Positions 34,801 through 44,231 of a stretch of 64,000 bases of DNA are shown piece by piece. Under the pieces are notes generated by a model. It did not search any database. It saw only the letters and a program-made list of their open reading frames with translations, and had not been told where the DNA came from. Position 1 is the first letter of the stretch. Each line of letters begins with the position of its first letter. The stretch spans positions 4,482,967 through 4,546,966 of the forward strand of contig NC_135184.1 of the NCBI RefSeq assembly GCF_041146795.1. Direction: 5' to 3'. Position numbers and translations under genes: made by a program. This stretch comes from Maylandia zebra (taxonomy: Eukaryota; Chordata; Actinopteri; Cichliformes; Cichlidae).

Positions 34801-34912
34801 CCGAACTGAACTTGGTAAAAGAGCTTTTGTCCATTTAGCACCCTTGGCCTGGAACAAACTGCAGAAGGAATGGAAAATGACTGAATTCATTTCATTAAGT
34901 GATTTATTTTAA
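31811..34912 (+). CDS. LINE polyprotein: 2A-like motif, AP endonuclease, reverse transcriptase
   Basis: An intact frame of 1033 residues. After about 70 residues a hydrophobic run leads into LLLLLSGNVQPNPGP (about residues 76-90). This matches the 2A-like ribosome-skipping motifs known in CR1/L2-type elements. The apurinic endonuclease follows (LNVRSLLPK, ISETWL, AGDFNWDW, SDHCVV). The reverse transcriptase has NYRPISNLS, FIDLSKAFDTVDH, GVPQGSVLGPLLF and catalytic YADDT, followed by a CR1/L2-type C-terminal domain. No upstream ORF1 is seen. The product would nick DNA and prime reverse transcription from the 3' tail. All catalytic motifs look present, so it may still be active. Confidence 0.92.
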   Translation: MVPRSTCVTAAIHPVQFPMYLEQDINHFELQKDLPHLQNLLALYNYKISYEKSCFVSTFHTSKSISTKQRLLIVLLLLLSGNVQPNPGPELQCSQTPSEFKSSPGLKIVHLNVRSLLPKMDMIKIWVQSTDADIVLISETWLSKYISDEHVSMAGYNIYRTDRFKKGGGVAAYVKSKFDATIVLSESICKQLEFLALNVNVAKGLCITVACCYRPPSASTEALRSLNLLLSRLNYGELVLAGDFNWDWLKTVSDDFKSFCDSISLTQLVNLPTRPNLKSPEKSTLIDLILTNVPHKFSSLGVFCNDLSDHCVVAAIRNTKVAKSQHGIIFKRTLKHFNEQAFYHDLSNYDWKKIGLIPDVELAWAFFKDGFMQIVNKHAPLRRYRIKGRENPWFSQELADIIHERNLAWAKARKTGYPSDWLLFRQLRNRCTSSIKKAKTEYYLSVTTENLNNPQKFWKIIKSLSVSKSSHALPTYVFKDSVPVYDRKEIMNCFNKHFISSGSLFDSLNPVSVKSGTNLPVYTGQPFNFVPFSVQEVCKALKLLDPRKSPGPDLLDPYFLKLAADFVAEPLTTLFNLTLDTNKIPSVWKSAFVVPLLKGGDPAVLTNYRPISNLSVLAKVLEALVCEQLKEFLHINAILSEYQSGFRKNHSTITAAIRVVNDITIALDKKQHCASLFIDLSKAFDTVDHCILKLRLFQSGLSERAVAWFSNYLSNRTQCIKSDGLCSDFVTVHNGVPQGSVLGPLLFIIYVNNLSLHVPDANLHFYADDTVIYSCGSTLVQAIDSLQKAFSAVQHSLHQLKLVLNADKTKLMLFSKSRRRAQTIPSVTTLEGNKIELVHTYKYLGILIDDLLTFKPHVENLVKNLKLKLRFYFQNKLCFSFNTKKRLVAATFLPVLDYGDILYMNASAQCLRMVDSVYRASLRFITNRKFQTHHCELYSQVGWPALVSRRNSHLYSFIYKAILGLLPSYICSLLVMKHAGRYSLRPHGYLLLSVPFARTELGKRAFVHLAPLAWNKLQKEWKMTEFISLSDLF

Positions 34913-35299
34913 ATCTAAACTACGAATCCTTGAGGCCAAGTCCATAACATGCAACTGTTTCAATTAGATTGATTGTCATTTTAACTGACTTTTTATTTTA
35001 TTTGAATTTTATTGAATTTTATTTTTTATTTTATTTGTATTCTTTCACTTATTGTTGCATGTGTGTTGTTGCTGCCTGTGTTTGAGTAATTTCTGTAACT
35101 GTGAGACATCTGCTGCTGCCTATCTTGGCCAGGTCTCCCTTGAAAAAGAGGTTTTTAATCTCAATGGGATCTTCCTGGTTAAATAAAGGTTAATAAATAA
35201 ATAAATAAATAAAAAATGGACACTGTACATGTACTGTACAGCACGGCCCCTCCTGAGAACCCTCAATGTCTACATGCATTTAAAACTGGGTGGTGGGCA

Positions 35300-35636
35300 C
35301 TATGGAACGCCAGGACTGCCATAATGAATTAATTAAATACATCATTAAATAATTAATTAAATGTGGCAATAATTAATTAAAATTGGAATTAATTACTTAA
35401 ATAAATAGTTATGACACATGTAATTAATTAGTTATTGACACATTTAATTAATTATTTATGTATTTCACATTTTAATTAATTATTGACACATTTAATTAAT
35501 TATTGACACATTTAATTAATTATTTAATGCTATATTTATTTATTTCATTTTGGCAGTCCTGGCGTCTGGCTCTCATCTTGAAATAATTTTATCTGTCAGC
35601 CTCACCCATCAAACTCAGGGGGCGGGGTTAACGCTG
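35300..35636 (+). repeat. Left inverted repeat of the outer element
   Basis: This contains many ttaattaatt words and a nested palindromic unit (about 35308-35575). It ends with gggcggggttaacgctg, shared in reverse with 51158-51185. Confidence 0.8.
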
Positions 35637-36237
35637 CCCATGCAGCTTCTCTAACATTTGATTGGTTGCCGTGCAAAGTAAGTCAAAACAGGTCGATCCT
35701 AGATAATCGATTGCTTGTGTAGACTTGGGGCAGCCAGGTATCCCAGAATGCATTTCAAATCACAGGCAGCAATGGTGGTGGTGTAGTTTTAAAATATCCC
35801 GTTTTTCTGTCACCAACTACACTTTTAACAGTGTTTTAGCTGCCAATGTCGCGCCGTAATCTTCACATGTCTGGTCAGGTTGTCAACATAGAACATGTTT
35901 GCAAAAGTGCTCAGATGTTTTCAGAGATTTCACTAGCTCTGCTAACAGTTAGCATGCAGAGTGCACCGAGGGGGTTACGTTAACCGGTTTGTTTACATAT
36001 TCCACTCTCCGTGTTCCACATGTTGCATTCGCAGATTCTCATTTTCACCGAACGATCGTCTCTTTCCGCCTGGTCTTGTGTCTCTGTGCTTCTGTAACAT
36101 AAAGAACGAGCTGACATTTTTCTCACGAAACCAGCGATCAGCTCAACAGACCCTCAGTTTACCTGCATGCAGACGGAGGTCAGACAACAATTTTACATGT
36201 ATGATCTTAAAACAGGACACAGCCACTATACGTGCTG
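35637..36237. other. Left unique arm of the outer element
   Basis: About 600 bases with no supported gene. The frame at 35961-36245 has no domain. It ends at ctg before the CMC element terminus. Confidence 0.5.
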
Positions 36238-36447
36238 CACAGTAAAAAATGGAGTGTCAATATTTCAGTGTAAACCTATTTTAACCTAGAGAGAGTATAT
36301 ACAACTCTGTGAGGAGTAAACCAGCTCTAACGTCAGAGTTAAAAGTCAGTGTAAAGTTCTGTAGACACGGAGTGAAGACATAACTCCACACAGTGTTGAT
36401 TAGTACCAGTCCGCAGGCGTGTGCGGTCTGAGAGCTACCACAGTCAG

Positions 36448-37224
36448 GTAAGTTAAGTTAACATTCCCATACTGGTAACATTGTTTAGTAAGTATTTTTA
36501 AACTAAATAGCTCTTTATAGTTACACTGATGTCGAGTTAGCAGCATTTACCCATAGGTTTAATGATATTGTCGAGTAGCTACATGCTAACCATTGCTAAA
36601 AGTTCAAATGTTCGTTATATTCTCACTGAGTTAAGATTAACCTAAAACATGTTAACTATGTATTTCTTCTAAGTGCAGCTTAGATAATATTATTGTCACA
36701 TGTCTAATGGGATAGTTTTAGCAACTAAATTACCGTTTATTAGTAAGCTAATAATCGCTAATTAGCTTCGAAGGAACTATCAGAAAAAGTGGGTAACATT
36801 ACAATAAAGTTTACTCTACTGATTTATATTCTTTTAAGCAAATGCCAAAGGCTTACACTAATTTAGAATTAATTCAGATTCTTTTATATAAATTAATTGA
36901 CAGCAATGTTAATGATATGTTAATATACAGTAATTGTTCACAGAAATAAAGCGAATTGCAGTAAGAGTGACCAATACTTGATAAGTAGACTAAAGTTATT
37001 AAACAATATTAGATGTTAGTCACACTTGGTCCATTTGCAGTAACACTGGTTGATAAAGGATCTTTATTAGCAGTTAATCTGTTACTTATTTCTTCATGCT
37101 GTAGCTGTTAAGTAATATTGACTTTTAACTGCTTCTATTTTGTATAAAAACTAAAGCTCTAAAGTACATCCACAGTTTTAAACTCTTTCCTTTATTATTT
37201 TTTTCTCTTTTGTTTTGTGAACAG
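36448..37224. other. First intron of the CMC SAMD3-like gene
   Basis: Donor GTAAGT at 36448 and acceptor gtgaacag at 37224 bound about 780 bases with no gene. Confidence 0.5.
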
Positions 37225-37510
37225 AATATGTTGCTGCGTGTTTTGTTTGGTGGGGAGCAGAAGTATGTTAGGCTGTCTGACCTGGGCCCTATTTCAGAAA
37301 GCCGGTTTAGTGCAAACTCTGAGTAAGTATACCCTGAGTTAACGAAAACTCTGGGTTTTCGGTTTCACAAAGCGAGTTCAGATGAATCCTGAGTGAGTCA
37401 CTATGACGACACACTCCGTGAAGCTAACCTGCCCCCTAGCAGGTTTACCACAACTAACCCTGACTGTCTCCGCCTCTTTGTCGGAAACCTGACAGTAGGA
37501 AGTGTCGGAC

Positions 37511-38792
37511 ATGGCGTGCCCCTTCCTTGAAGAGCCAGTAGATGTTGAAGCCCAAATTCTCCGCAGAGCTCTCCGCCGGGAGAGAGTGATCAGAGCGCGT
37601 TTGGACATTTTATCATTTCCTGATGATTTTCTGTGTGAACGTCACCGTTTCTCAGCACAATCTATAATTTATTTGGATAACATCCTCAGGCCATATATTA
37701 CGCATGTGACACATCGCGGACATCCTCTCAGTTCTGTACATATTATTTGTATTGCACTTCGGTTTTTTGCAAACGGGAGCTTTCTGTATAATATTGGTGA
37801 CGCTGAGCACGTTTCCAAGGCTACCGTCTGTCGGGCAGTCAGGAATGTTACAGTTGCACTGAAACGTCTCCTGTACTCGTCTGTGGTGTTCCCCGGTCAT
37901 AGACCCACAAGATTTATCAAAGAGGGATGCCACAAAATTGCAGGTATCAGGATGACCAAAACTTAATTTATGATGTGGTGATACTTGAACTACTACTTAA
38001 ATTTTACATTTATTTTCAGGGTTCCCAGGCGTGATTGGCTGTATAGATGGCACTCACATTCCAATCATTGCTCCTTCAGTAAATGAAGGAGACTATGTGA
38101 ACAGGAAGTCTTTCCACAGCATTAATGTACAGGTACATAGTTCCCTGTAGCATGTCAAACTAACAAATTATTTCATTATAGTAATGGATGCTAATTTGTG
38201 TTCTCTGCACTGTGAAGATCATATGTGATGCTGCCAACATTATCACAAATGTGGAAGCCAAGTGGCCAGGCTCTGTCCATGACTCACAAATATTCCGTGA
38301 ATGTACACTGAGCACAAAATTTGGACATGGTGAGTTGAGAATACTGTAAAATATATAAAGACCAATTGCTACAGGGACATTTGAACTGAAGTGTATCCTT
38401 CTGTCTTAGGAGAGTTCACTGGCTACTTGCTTGGTGATAGGGGGTATCCATGTTTACCCTATTTGCTTACCCCTTACCCTGACCCTGAACCGGGCCCACA
38501 GCAGCGATATAATCTGGCTCATTGCAGGACAAGAGCCAGAATTGAAATGACTATCGGAATGCTTAAGGCCCGGTTCCAGTGCCTGCAAAGACTCAGGGTC
38601 ACCCCAGAAAGGGCATGTGACATTATTGTGGCATGTGTGATTCTTCACAACATTGCCACAATTAGAGGAGAACACTGTCCTTCTGAACCAAACATCAGCA
38701 GTGATCCAAACCATGAACATCCTGACCCTCCCACGGACATACAAGATGGAAGAGCAGTCAGAGACACCATATGTCACAATCATTTCCTTTGA
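37511..38792 (+). CDS. HARBI1-like DDE transposase, Harbinger copy 1
   Basis: Four exons (37511-37943, 38020-38132, 38218-38329, 38410-38792) join in phase to give 346 residues with no stop. The catalytic triad is visible: the first D in GCIDGTH, the second in [11 protein letters not shown], and the E in [16 protein letters not shown] helix-turn-helix-like region precedes it ([23 protein letters not shown]). The nuclease cuts at the element ends but in this family needs the Myb-like partner for nuclear import and DNA binding. The start is the ATG before [10 protein letters not shown]. It looks functional at the sequence level, while the partner gene of this copy is damaged. Confidence 0.9.
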
Positions 38793-39359
38793 CCCATCAT
38801 CTCAACATGTTGAAAGAAGAATAAACAGATTTTTTGTTCAACTGGCTTTATTGGTCGCCTGTATTTCCTGTACACAAAGTATTAAAAGATGTAAACCTCA
38901 TAAAGTGTCTCTGTTGCTTCCTCCTCTGTAACAGCTGTCAATGTTTCTTCATTATTTTCCTGTAGTAAAGAAATAAACAACATTGCTGTTCTACTGTAAA
39001 CTCATATAATCTGTGGAGTATTAAGAGTACTCATAACTGCATGTTGGTCTGGCTCAACAGGAGGCTGCACCAGATGCAGTACACCATCACCATCAACTGA
39101 TAGAATATGAGGTTTATACAGGTCACTTATAACTTACAAGGGACCAAATGGCAATTAACAAACATATACCAATCACCTTACACTTCATTGTCATTATGCT
39201 CTCAAAGACAACCAAGACTGAGGGAAGGCAAAATCAGTAGGAAAATAACTTCACTACAAAATAATCCATTATGGTAAAGAGTTTATCAAATGAATGAGTA
39301 GCACTGCAAAGGTGACTGTGAAGAAAGGATGTATGCACATCATGTATTATTTTGAATTT

Positions 39360-40062
39360 ACCCCCTATGTAGGCACTTGTGTCTTGCGGGGTTACTGACT
39401 CAGAGGATGTCCCCGCAGAGATGCCTTCAGCCACAGGGCGCCCACTGTTTTGGCTGAGGGCCAACTGCTCAGCCTCTGTGAGTGGTGGTGGTGGAGGACC
39501 CCCACCTGTTTTTCGGGCCTCCGCTTTTTTTCTGTTGGCTATAACGGGGTCACATTTGAGCATACAGAGTAAGCAAATATGTACTTGTAATGTGCTCAGA
39601 TAATTTCAATAAGTGCTTACAGAAAGAAAATTAATGTAGCCTCTAACTGCAATTGATTTACATGGGACAAACAGACCAAGCACTGTGGCTCATAATACAA
39701 TTACACCTCACCTGTTTGGACTATATTTTTATATTTCATTTTTACTTGCTGCCAGGAACGTTTGGGGCCTGTTGGGTTGCACCTGCGCTCACATCACGTC
39801 ACAAAATAAAATGTATAAAATAAAAAATAAAATAAAATAACGTGTTAAATGGGTGGAAATCCCTAGATCAATGTTTAAAGTAACACTCACGCATTGACTC
39901 TGTCGGCTATGTTTTGCCATGCATGCTCCCTTTGTTTTGCAGCTGTGGCTGTGTTACTTTTTTCCGCGGAATTTGCATGTTATCGGCATATGCTGCCATC
40001 AGAATTTCGGCCTCAAGCGCTGTAAAATACATTGACCGCGCCTTCTTTCCCTCCGTCTCCAT
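39360..40062 (-). pseudogene. Myb/SANT-like Harbinger partner protein, copy 1 (broken)
   Basis: Exon 1 starts at ATG 40062 with METEGKKARSMYFTALEAEI. Its second half, AKQREHAWQNIADRVNA, lies in another frame, because a T-run (39958-39963) is one base shorter than in copy 2. The following exons read PKRSWQQVKMKYKNI and RKTGGGPPPPPLTEAEQLAL and are open. The C-terminal coiled-coil exon present in copy 2 has been lost. The protein normally binds element ends and recruits the transposase. Confidence 0.75.
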
Positions 40063-40275
40063 GGTGACTCGCTTAATCTGTGCTCCGCTTATCAGGGCTT
40101 TATGTATCCTCGTCCGCGCGCTTCACTTGGGGTTAAAGCAACTCCGCGTTGACTGAACTAATTGTTATCAGCCTTTCTGAAACGGAATATTCCGAGTTGG
40201 ACAGTTCGGGGTTACTCAACCCTGAGTGTCGTTTTTCACTCTGAGTTTTCCAAACCGGCTTCCTGAAACAGGGCC

Positions 40276-40278
40276 CTG
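40276..40278. other. CTG shared between the two Harbinger copies
   Basis: The single CTG serves as right target duplication of copy 1 and left target duplication of copy 2. With CTG at 37282-37284 and 44445-44447 there are three in all, exactly as expected if one copy inserted into the flanking duplication of the other. Confidence 0.85.
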
Positions 40279-40507
40279 GGCCCTATTTCAGAAAGCCGGT
40301 TTAGTGCAAACTCTGAGTAAGTATACCCTGAGTTAACGAAAACTCTGGGTTTTCGGTTTCACAAAGCGAGTTCAGATGAAGCCTCAGTGAGTCACTATGA
40401 CGACACACTCCGTGAAGCTAACCTGCCCCCTAGCAGGTTTACCACAACTAACCCTGACTGTCTCCGCCTCTTTGTCGGAAACCTGACAGTAGGAAGTGTC
40501 GGACATG

Positions 40508-42546
40508 GCGTGCCCCTACCTCGAAGAGCCAGTAGATGTTGAAGCCCAAATTCTCCGCAGAGCTCTCCGCCGGGAGAGAGTGATTAGAGCGCGTTTGGAC
40601 ATTTGATCATTTCCTGATGATTTTCTGTGTGAACGTTACCGTTTTTCAGCACAATCTATAATTCATTTGAATAACATCCTCAGGCCTAATATTGCTCATG
40701 TGACACATCGCGGACATCCTCTCAGTTCTGTACATATTATTTGTATTGCACTTCGTTTTTTTGCAAACGGGAGCTTTCTGTATAATATTGGTGATGCTGA
40801 GCACGTTTCCAAGGCTACCGTCTGTCGGGCAGTCAGGAATGTTACAGTTGCACTGAAACGTCTCGTCAAAGTCAAAGTCAACTTTATTTGTCGATTCTGC
40901 CACATGTACAGGACATATAGAGAATAGAAATTGCGTTACTCTCAATCCCTAGATAAATAGCAAATGAACATTTAAATATATTTAAATATAAAAGTGATTA
41001 AAAATGCAAGTAAAATAATTAAAAAGTAAAAATTTAAATAAATACAATTTTACATATAACAAGAAAGCTATACAATATACAATATAATGGGTAAGTGACA
41101 TTGAGTGTAAACCAGGCAGAGTAGTGCAAATAGGCAAATAGTGCAAATGGAGATTTAGTAATGTACGGTAAGAGAAAGTGTAACAACAAAGTCTTATGAG
41201 GTAATGGCAGTCCAATGCTCCACAAAGTGACTGGTAACTGGTGCAGGCCAGTGAGTGAGTCAGAGAGTGTGTGTGTTTGTGTGTGTGTGACAGAGTTCAG
41301 TGAGACCGTGGAGGAGAGAGGGGGCAGAATCGGGAGGGAGTTAAGCTTCCTGACAGCCTGATGGATGAAGCTGTCCTTCAGCCTGCTGGTCCTGGCCTGG
41401 AGACTCCGCAGTCTCCTCCCCGACGGCAGCAGCTTGAAGAAGCTTTGCATTGGGTGCGTGGGATCAGCCGCTATGCAAAGGGCTTTTTTAGTGAGACGGG
41501 TGCTGTAAATGTCCTGGAGGGAGGGGAGAGAGACACCAATGATCCTCTCTGCAGCTCTCACTATGCGTTGGAGGGTTCTATGACAGGACGCATTGCAGGC
41601 TCCAAACCAGGCTCCTGTACTCGTCTGTACTCGTCTGTGGTGTTCCCCGGTCATAGACCCACAAGATTTATCAAAGAGGGATTCCACAAAATTGCAGGTA
41701 TCAGGATGAACAAAACTCAATTCATGATGTGGTGATACTTGAACTACTACTTAAATTTTACATTTATTTTCAGGGTTCCCAGGCGTGATTGGCTGTATAG
41801 ATGGCACTCACATTCCAATCATTGCTCCTTCAGTAAATGAAGGAGACTATGTGAACAGGAAGTCTTTCCACAGCATTAATGTACAGGTACATAGTTCCCT
41901 GTAGCATTTCAAACTAACAAATTATTTCATTATAGTAATGGATGCTAATTTGTGTTCTCTGCACTGTGAAGATCATATGTGATGCTGCCAACATTATGAC
42001 AAATGTGGAAGCCAAGTGGCCAGGCTCTGTTCATGACTCACGAATTTTTTGTGAATGTACACTGAGCACAAAATTTGGACATGGTGAGTTGAAAATACTT
42101 TAAAATATATAAAGACCAATTGCTACAGGGACATTTGAACTGAAGTGTATCCTTCTGTCTTAGGAGAGTTCACTGGCTACTTGCTTGGTGATAGGGGGTA
42201 TCCATGTTTACCCTATTTGCTTACCCCTTACCCTGACCCTGAACCGGGCCCACAGCAGCGATATAATCTGGCTCATTGCAGGACAAGAGCCAGAGTTGAA
42301 ATGACTATCGGAATGCTTAAGGCCCGGTTCCAGTGCCTTCAAAGACTCAGGGTCACCCCAGAAAGGGCATGTGACATTATTGTGGCATGTGTGATTCTTC
42401 ACAACATTGCCACAATTAGAGGAGAACACTGTCCTTCTGAACCAAACATCAGCAGTGATCCAAACCATGAACATCCTGACCCTCCCACGGACATACAAGA
42501 TGGAAGAGCAGTCAGAGACACCATATGTCACAATCATTTCCTTTGA
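40508..42546 (+). pseudogene. HARBI1-like transposase, copy 2 (broken)
   Basis: Four exons correspond to those of copy 1. Exon 1 begins MACPYLEEPVD, has a TGA at 40604-40606 where copy 1 has TTA, and is split at about 40864 by a LINE fragment. The later exons (about 41774-41886, 41972-42083 and 42164-42546) are open and keep CIDGTH and [15 protein letters not shown]. It cannot give a full protein. Confidence 0.85.
40865..41622 (-). mobile_element. 5'-truncated LINE fragment inside Harbinger copy 2
   Basis: On the minus strand about 110 codons match the C-terminal end of CR1/L2/Rex-type LINE proteins (AADPTHPMQSFFKLLPSGRR, DSFIHQAVRKLNSLP). They are followed by an AT-rich tail ending near gactttgacttt at 40865-40880. 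At the 5' end the host word tactcgtctg is doubled (about 41618-41637), probably an insertion scar. The exact LINE family is not certain. Confidence 0.75.
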
Positions 42547-42689
42547 CCCATCATCTCAACATGTTGAAAGAAGAATAAACAGATTTTTTGTTCAACTGGC
42601 TTTATTGGTCGCCTGTATTTCCTGTACACAAAGTATTAATAAGTATATTATTATGTATAAGTATATAACACTGAAATAATTCGTCCATC

Positions 42690-44231
42690 TCTGACCACTT
42701 CACCCACCCTTAACTGATGTTCTAGCAGTAAAATCTCAATCTTGGTCTTTTGGATCTGCTGCTTGAAGTGTTCCATTTCCAAGTCACATTTTTTTATTTT
42801 CTTGATCAAATGGGTCTTGTACAGCTGCTTTACAGGGAGCTATTGAAACACAGAAAATAGCATTGACATTCATAGTACATGCCTACTTAGGTTGGTTGTA
42901 AATCAGTGCTGAACATCTTACTGAGGAAAGGTTTGTTGGAGACGTGGCTGGACCCTCTTCCTCTTCATTTCCATCATCACTCTGTTAGAGACATAGAAAG
43001 TCCATGGTTTTATTATAGTACCACATTTTATTCAATTGTTATATTTTCCATTGTAAGATGTAAACCTCATAAAGTGTCTCTGTTGCTTCCTCCTCTGTAA
43101 CAGCTGTCAATGTTTCTTCATTATTTTCCTGTAGTAAAGAAATTAACAACATTGCTGTTCTACTGTAAACTCATATAATCTGTGGAGTATTAAGAGTACT
43201 CATAACTGCATGTTGGTCTGGCTCAACAGGAGGCTGCACCAGATGCAGTACACCATCACCATCAACTGATAGAATATGAGGTTTATACAGGTCACTTATA
43301 ACTTACAAGGGACCAAATGGCAATTAACAAACATATACCAATCACCTTACACTTCATTGTCATTATGCTCTCAAAGACAACTAAGACTGAGGGAAGGCAA
43401 AATCAGTAGGAAAATAACTTCACTACAAAATAATTCATTATGGTAAAGAGTTTATCAAATGAATGAGTAGCACTGCAAAGGTGACTGTGAAGAAAGGATG
43501 TATGCACATCATGTATTATTTTGAATTTACCTCTTATGTAGGCACTTGTGTCTTGCGGGGTTATTGACTCAGAGGATGTCCCCGCAGAGATGCCTTCAGC
43601 CACAGGGCGCCCACTGTTTTGGCTGAGGGCCAACTGCTCAGCCTCTGTGAGTGGTGGTGGTGGAGGACCCCCACCTGTTTTTCAGGCCTCTGCTTTTTTT
43701 CTGTTGGCTATAACGGGTCACATTTGAGCATACAGAGTAAGCAAATATGTACTTGTAATGTGCTCAGATAATTTCAATAAGTGCTTACAGAAGGAAAATT
43801 AATGTAGCCTCTAACTGCAATTGATTTACATGGGACAAACAGACCAAGCACTATGGCTCATAATACAATTACACCTTACCTGTTTGGACTATATTTTTAT
43901 ATTTCATTTTTACTTGCTGCCAGGAACGTTTGGGGCCTGTTGGGTTGCACCTGCGCTCACATCACGTCACAAAATAAAATGTATAAAATAAAAAATAAAA
44001 TAAAATAACGTGTTAAATGGGTGGAAATCCCTAGATCAATGTTTAAAGTAACACTCACGCATTGACTCTGTCGGCTATGTTTTGCCATGCATGCTCCCTT
44101 TGTTTTGCAGCTGAGGCTGTGTTACTTTTTTTCCGCAAAATTTGCATGTTATCGGCATATGCTGCCATCAGAATTTCGGCCTCAAGCGCTGTAAAATACA
44201 TTGACCGCGCCTTCTTTCCCTCCGTCTCCAT
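42690..44231 (-). pseudogene. Myb/SANT-like Harbinger partner protein, copy 2 (one nonsense codon)
   Basis: Exons on the minus strand are 44231-44059 (METEGKKARSMYFTALEAEI through AKQREHAWQNIADRVNA, open), 43950-43880 (PTGPKRSWQQVKMKYKNIVQ) and 43707-43531 (PPPPPLTEAEQLALSQNSGR). Then come less certain exons around 43290-43160 and 43130-43040, and a coiled-coil exon about 42830-42690 (EMEHFKQQIQKTKIEILLLE). One TGA replaces CGA in KKAEA-RKTGGG. The family protein is a trihelix-like DNA-binding partner of the transposase. Apart from that codon it looks complete. Confidence 0.7.

Larger units (their letters stand above)
30804..35215 (+). mobile_element. L2-clade (CR1/L2 group) LINE, apparently full length
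   Basis: The 4.4-kb insertion is absent from the matching point of block A (near 315), which defines both ends. It has a repetitive 5' region (30885-31450), one long open frame, a 3' UTR with ggttaaataaaggtt-like text and a (TAAA)n tail at about 35190-35215. Any target duplication is hidden in A-rich sequence. The uninterrupted frame and empty allele in A indicate a young insertion made after the A/C duplication. Confidence 0.88.
37285..40275 (+). mobile_element. PIF/Harbinger transposon, copy 1
   Basis: The ends are GGCCCTATTTCAGAAAGCCGG and, inverted, GGCCCTGTTTCAGGAAGCCGG, with the 3-base duplication CTG (37282-37284 and 40276-40278). It encodes an intact HARBI1-like transposase on the plus strand and the partner Myb/SANT-like protein on the minus strand. 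Relative to copy 2, about 390 bases are missing near 38887, including a Myb-protein exon. It is inserted within a codon-aligned CTG of the CMC element's first coding exon. Confidence 0.9.

Noticed and set aside
35298-35305. CACTA-like terminus CACTATGG at the outer element
   Set aside because: The right end reads ccataggcac and does not mirror CACTA. The empty site in block A shows that the CA before CTATGG is target DNA.
43700-43735. A G4/G3 difference between Harbinger copies suspected as a frameshift in the Myb-like gene
   Set aside because: With acceptor tatag at 43708 the difference falls in the intron and does not affect the protein.
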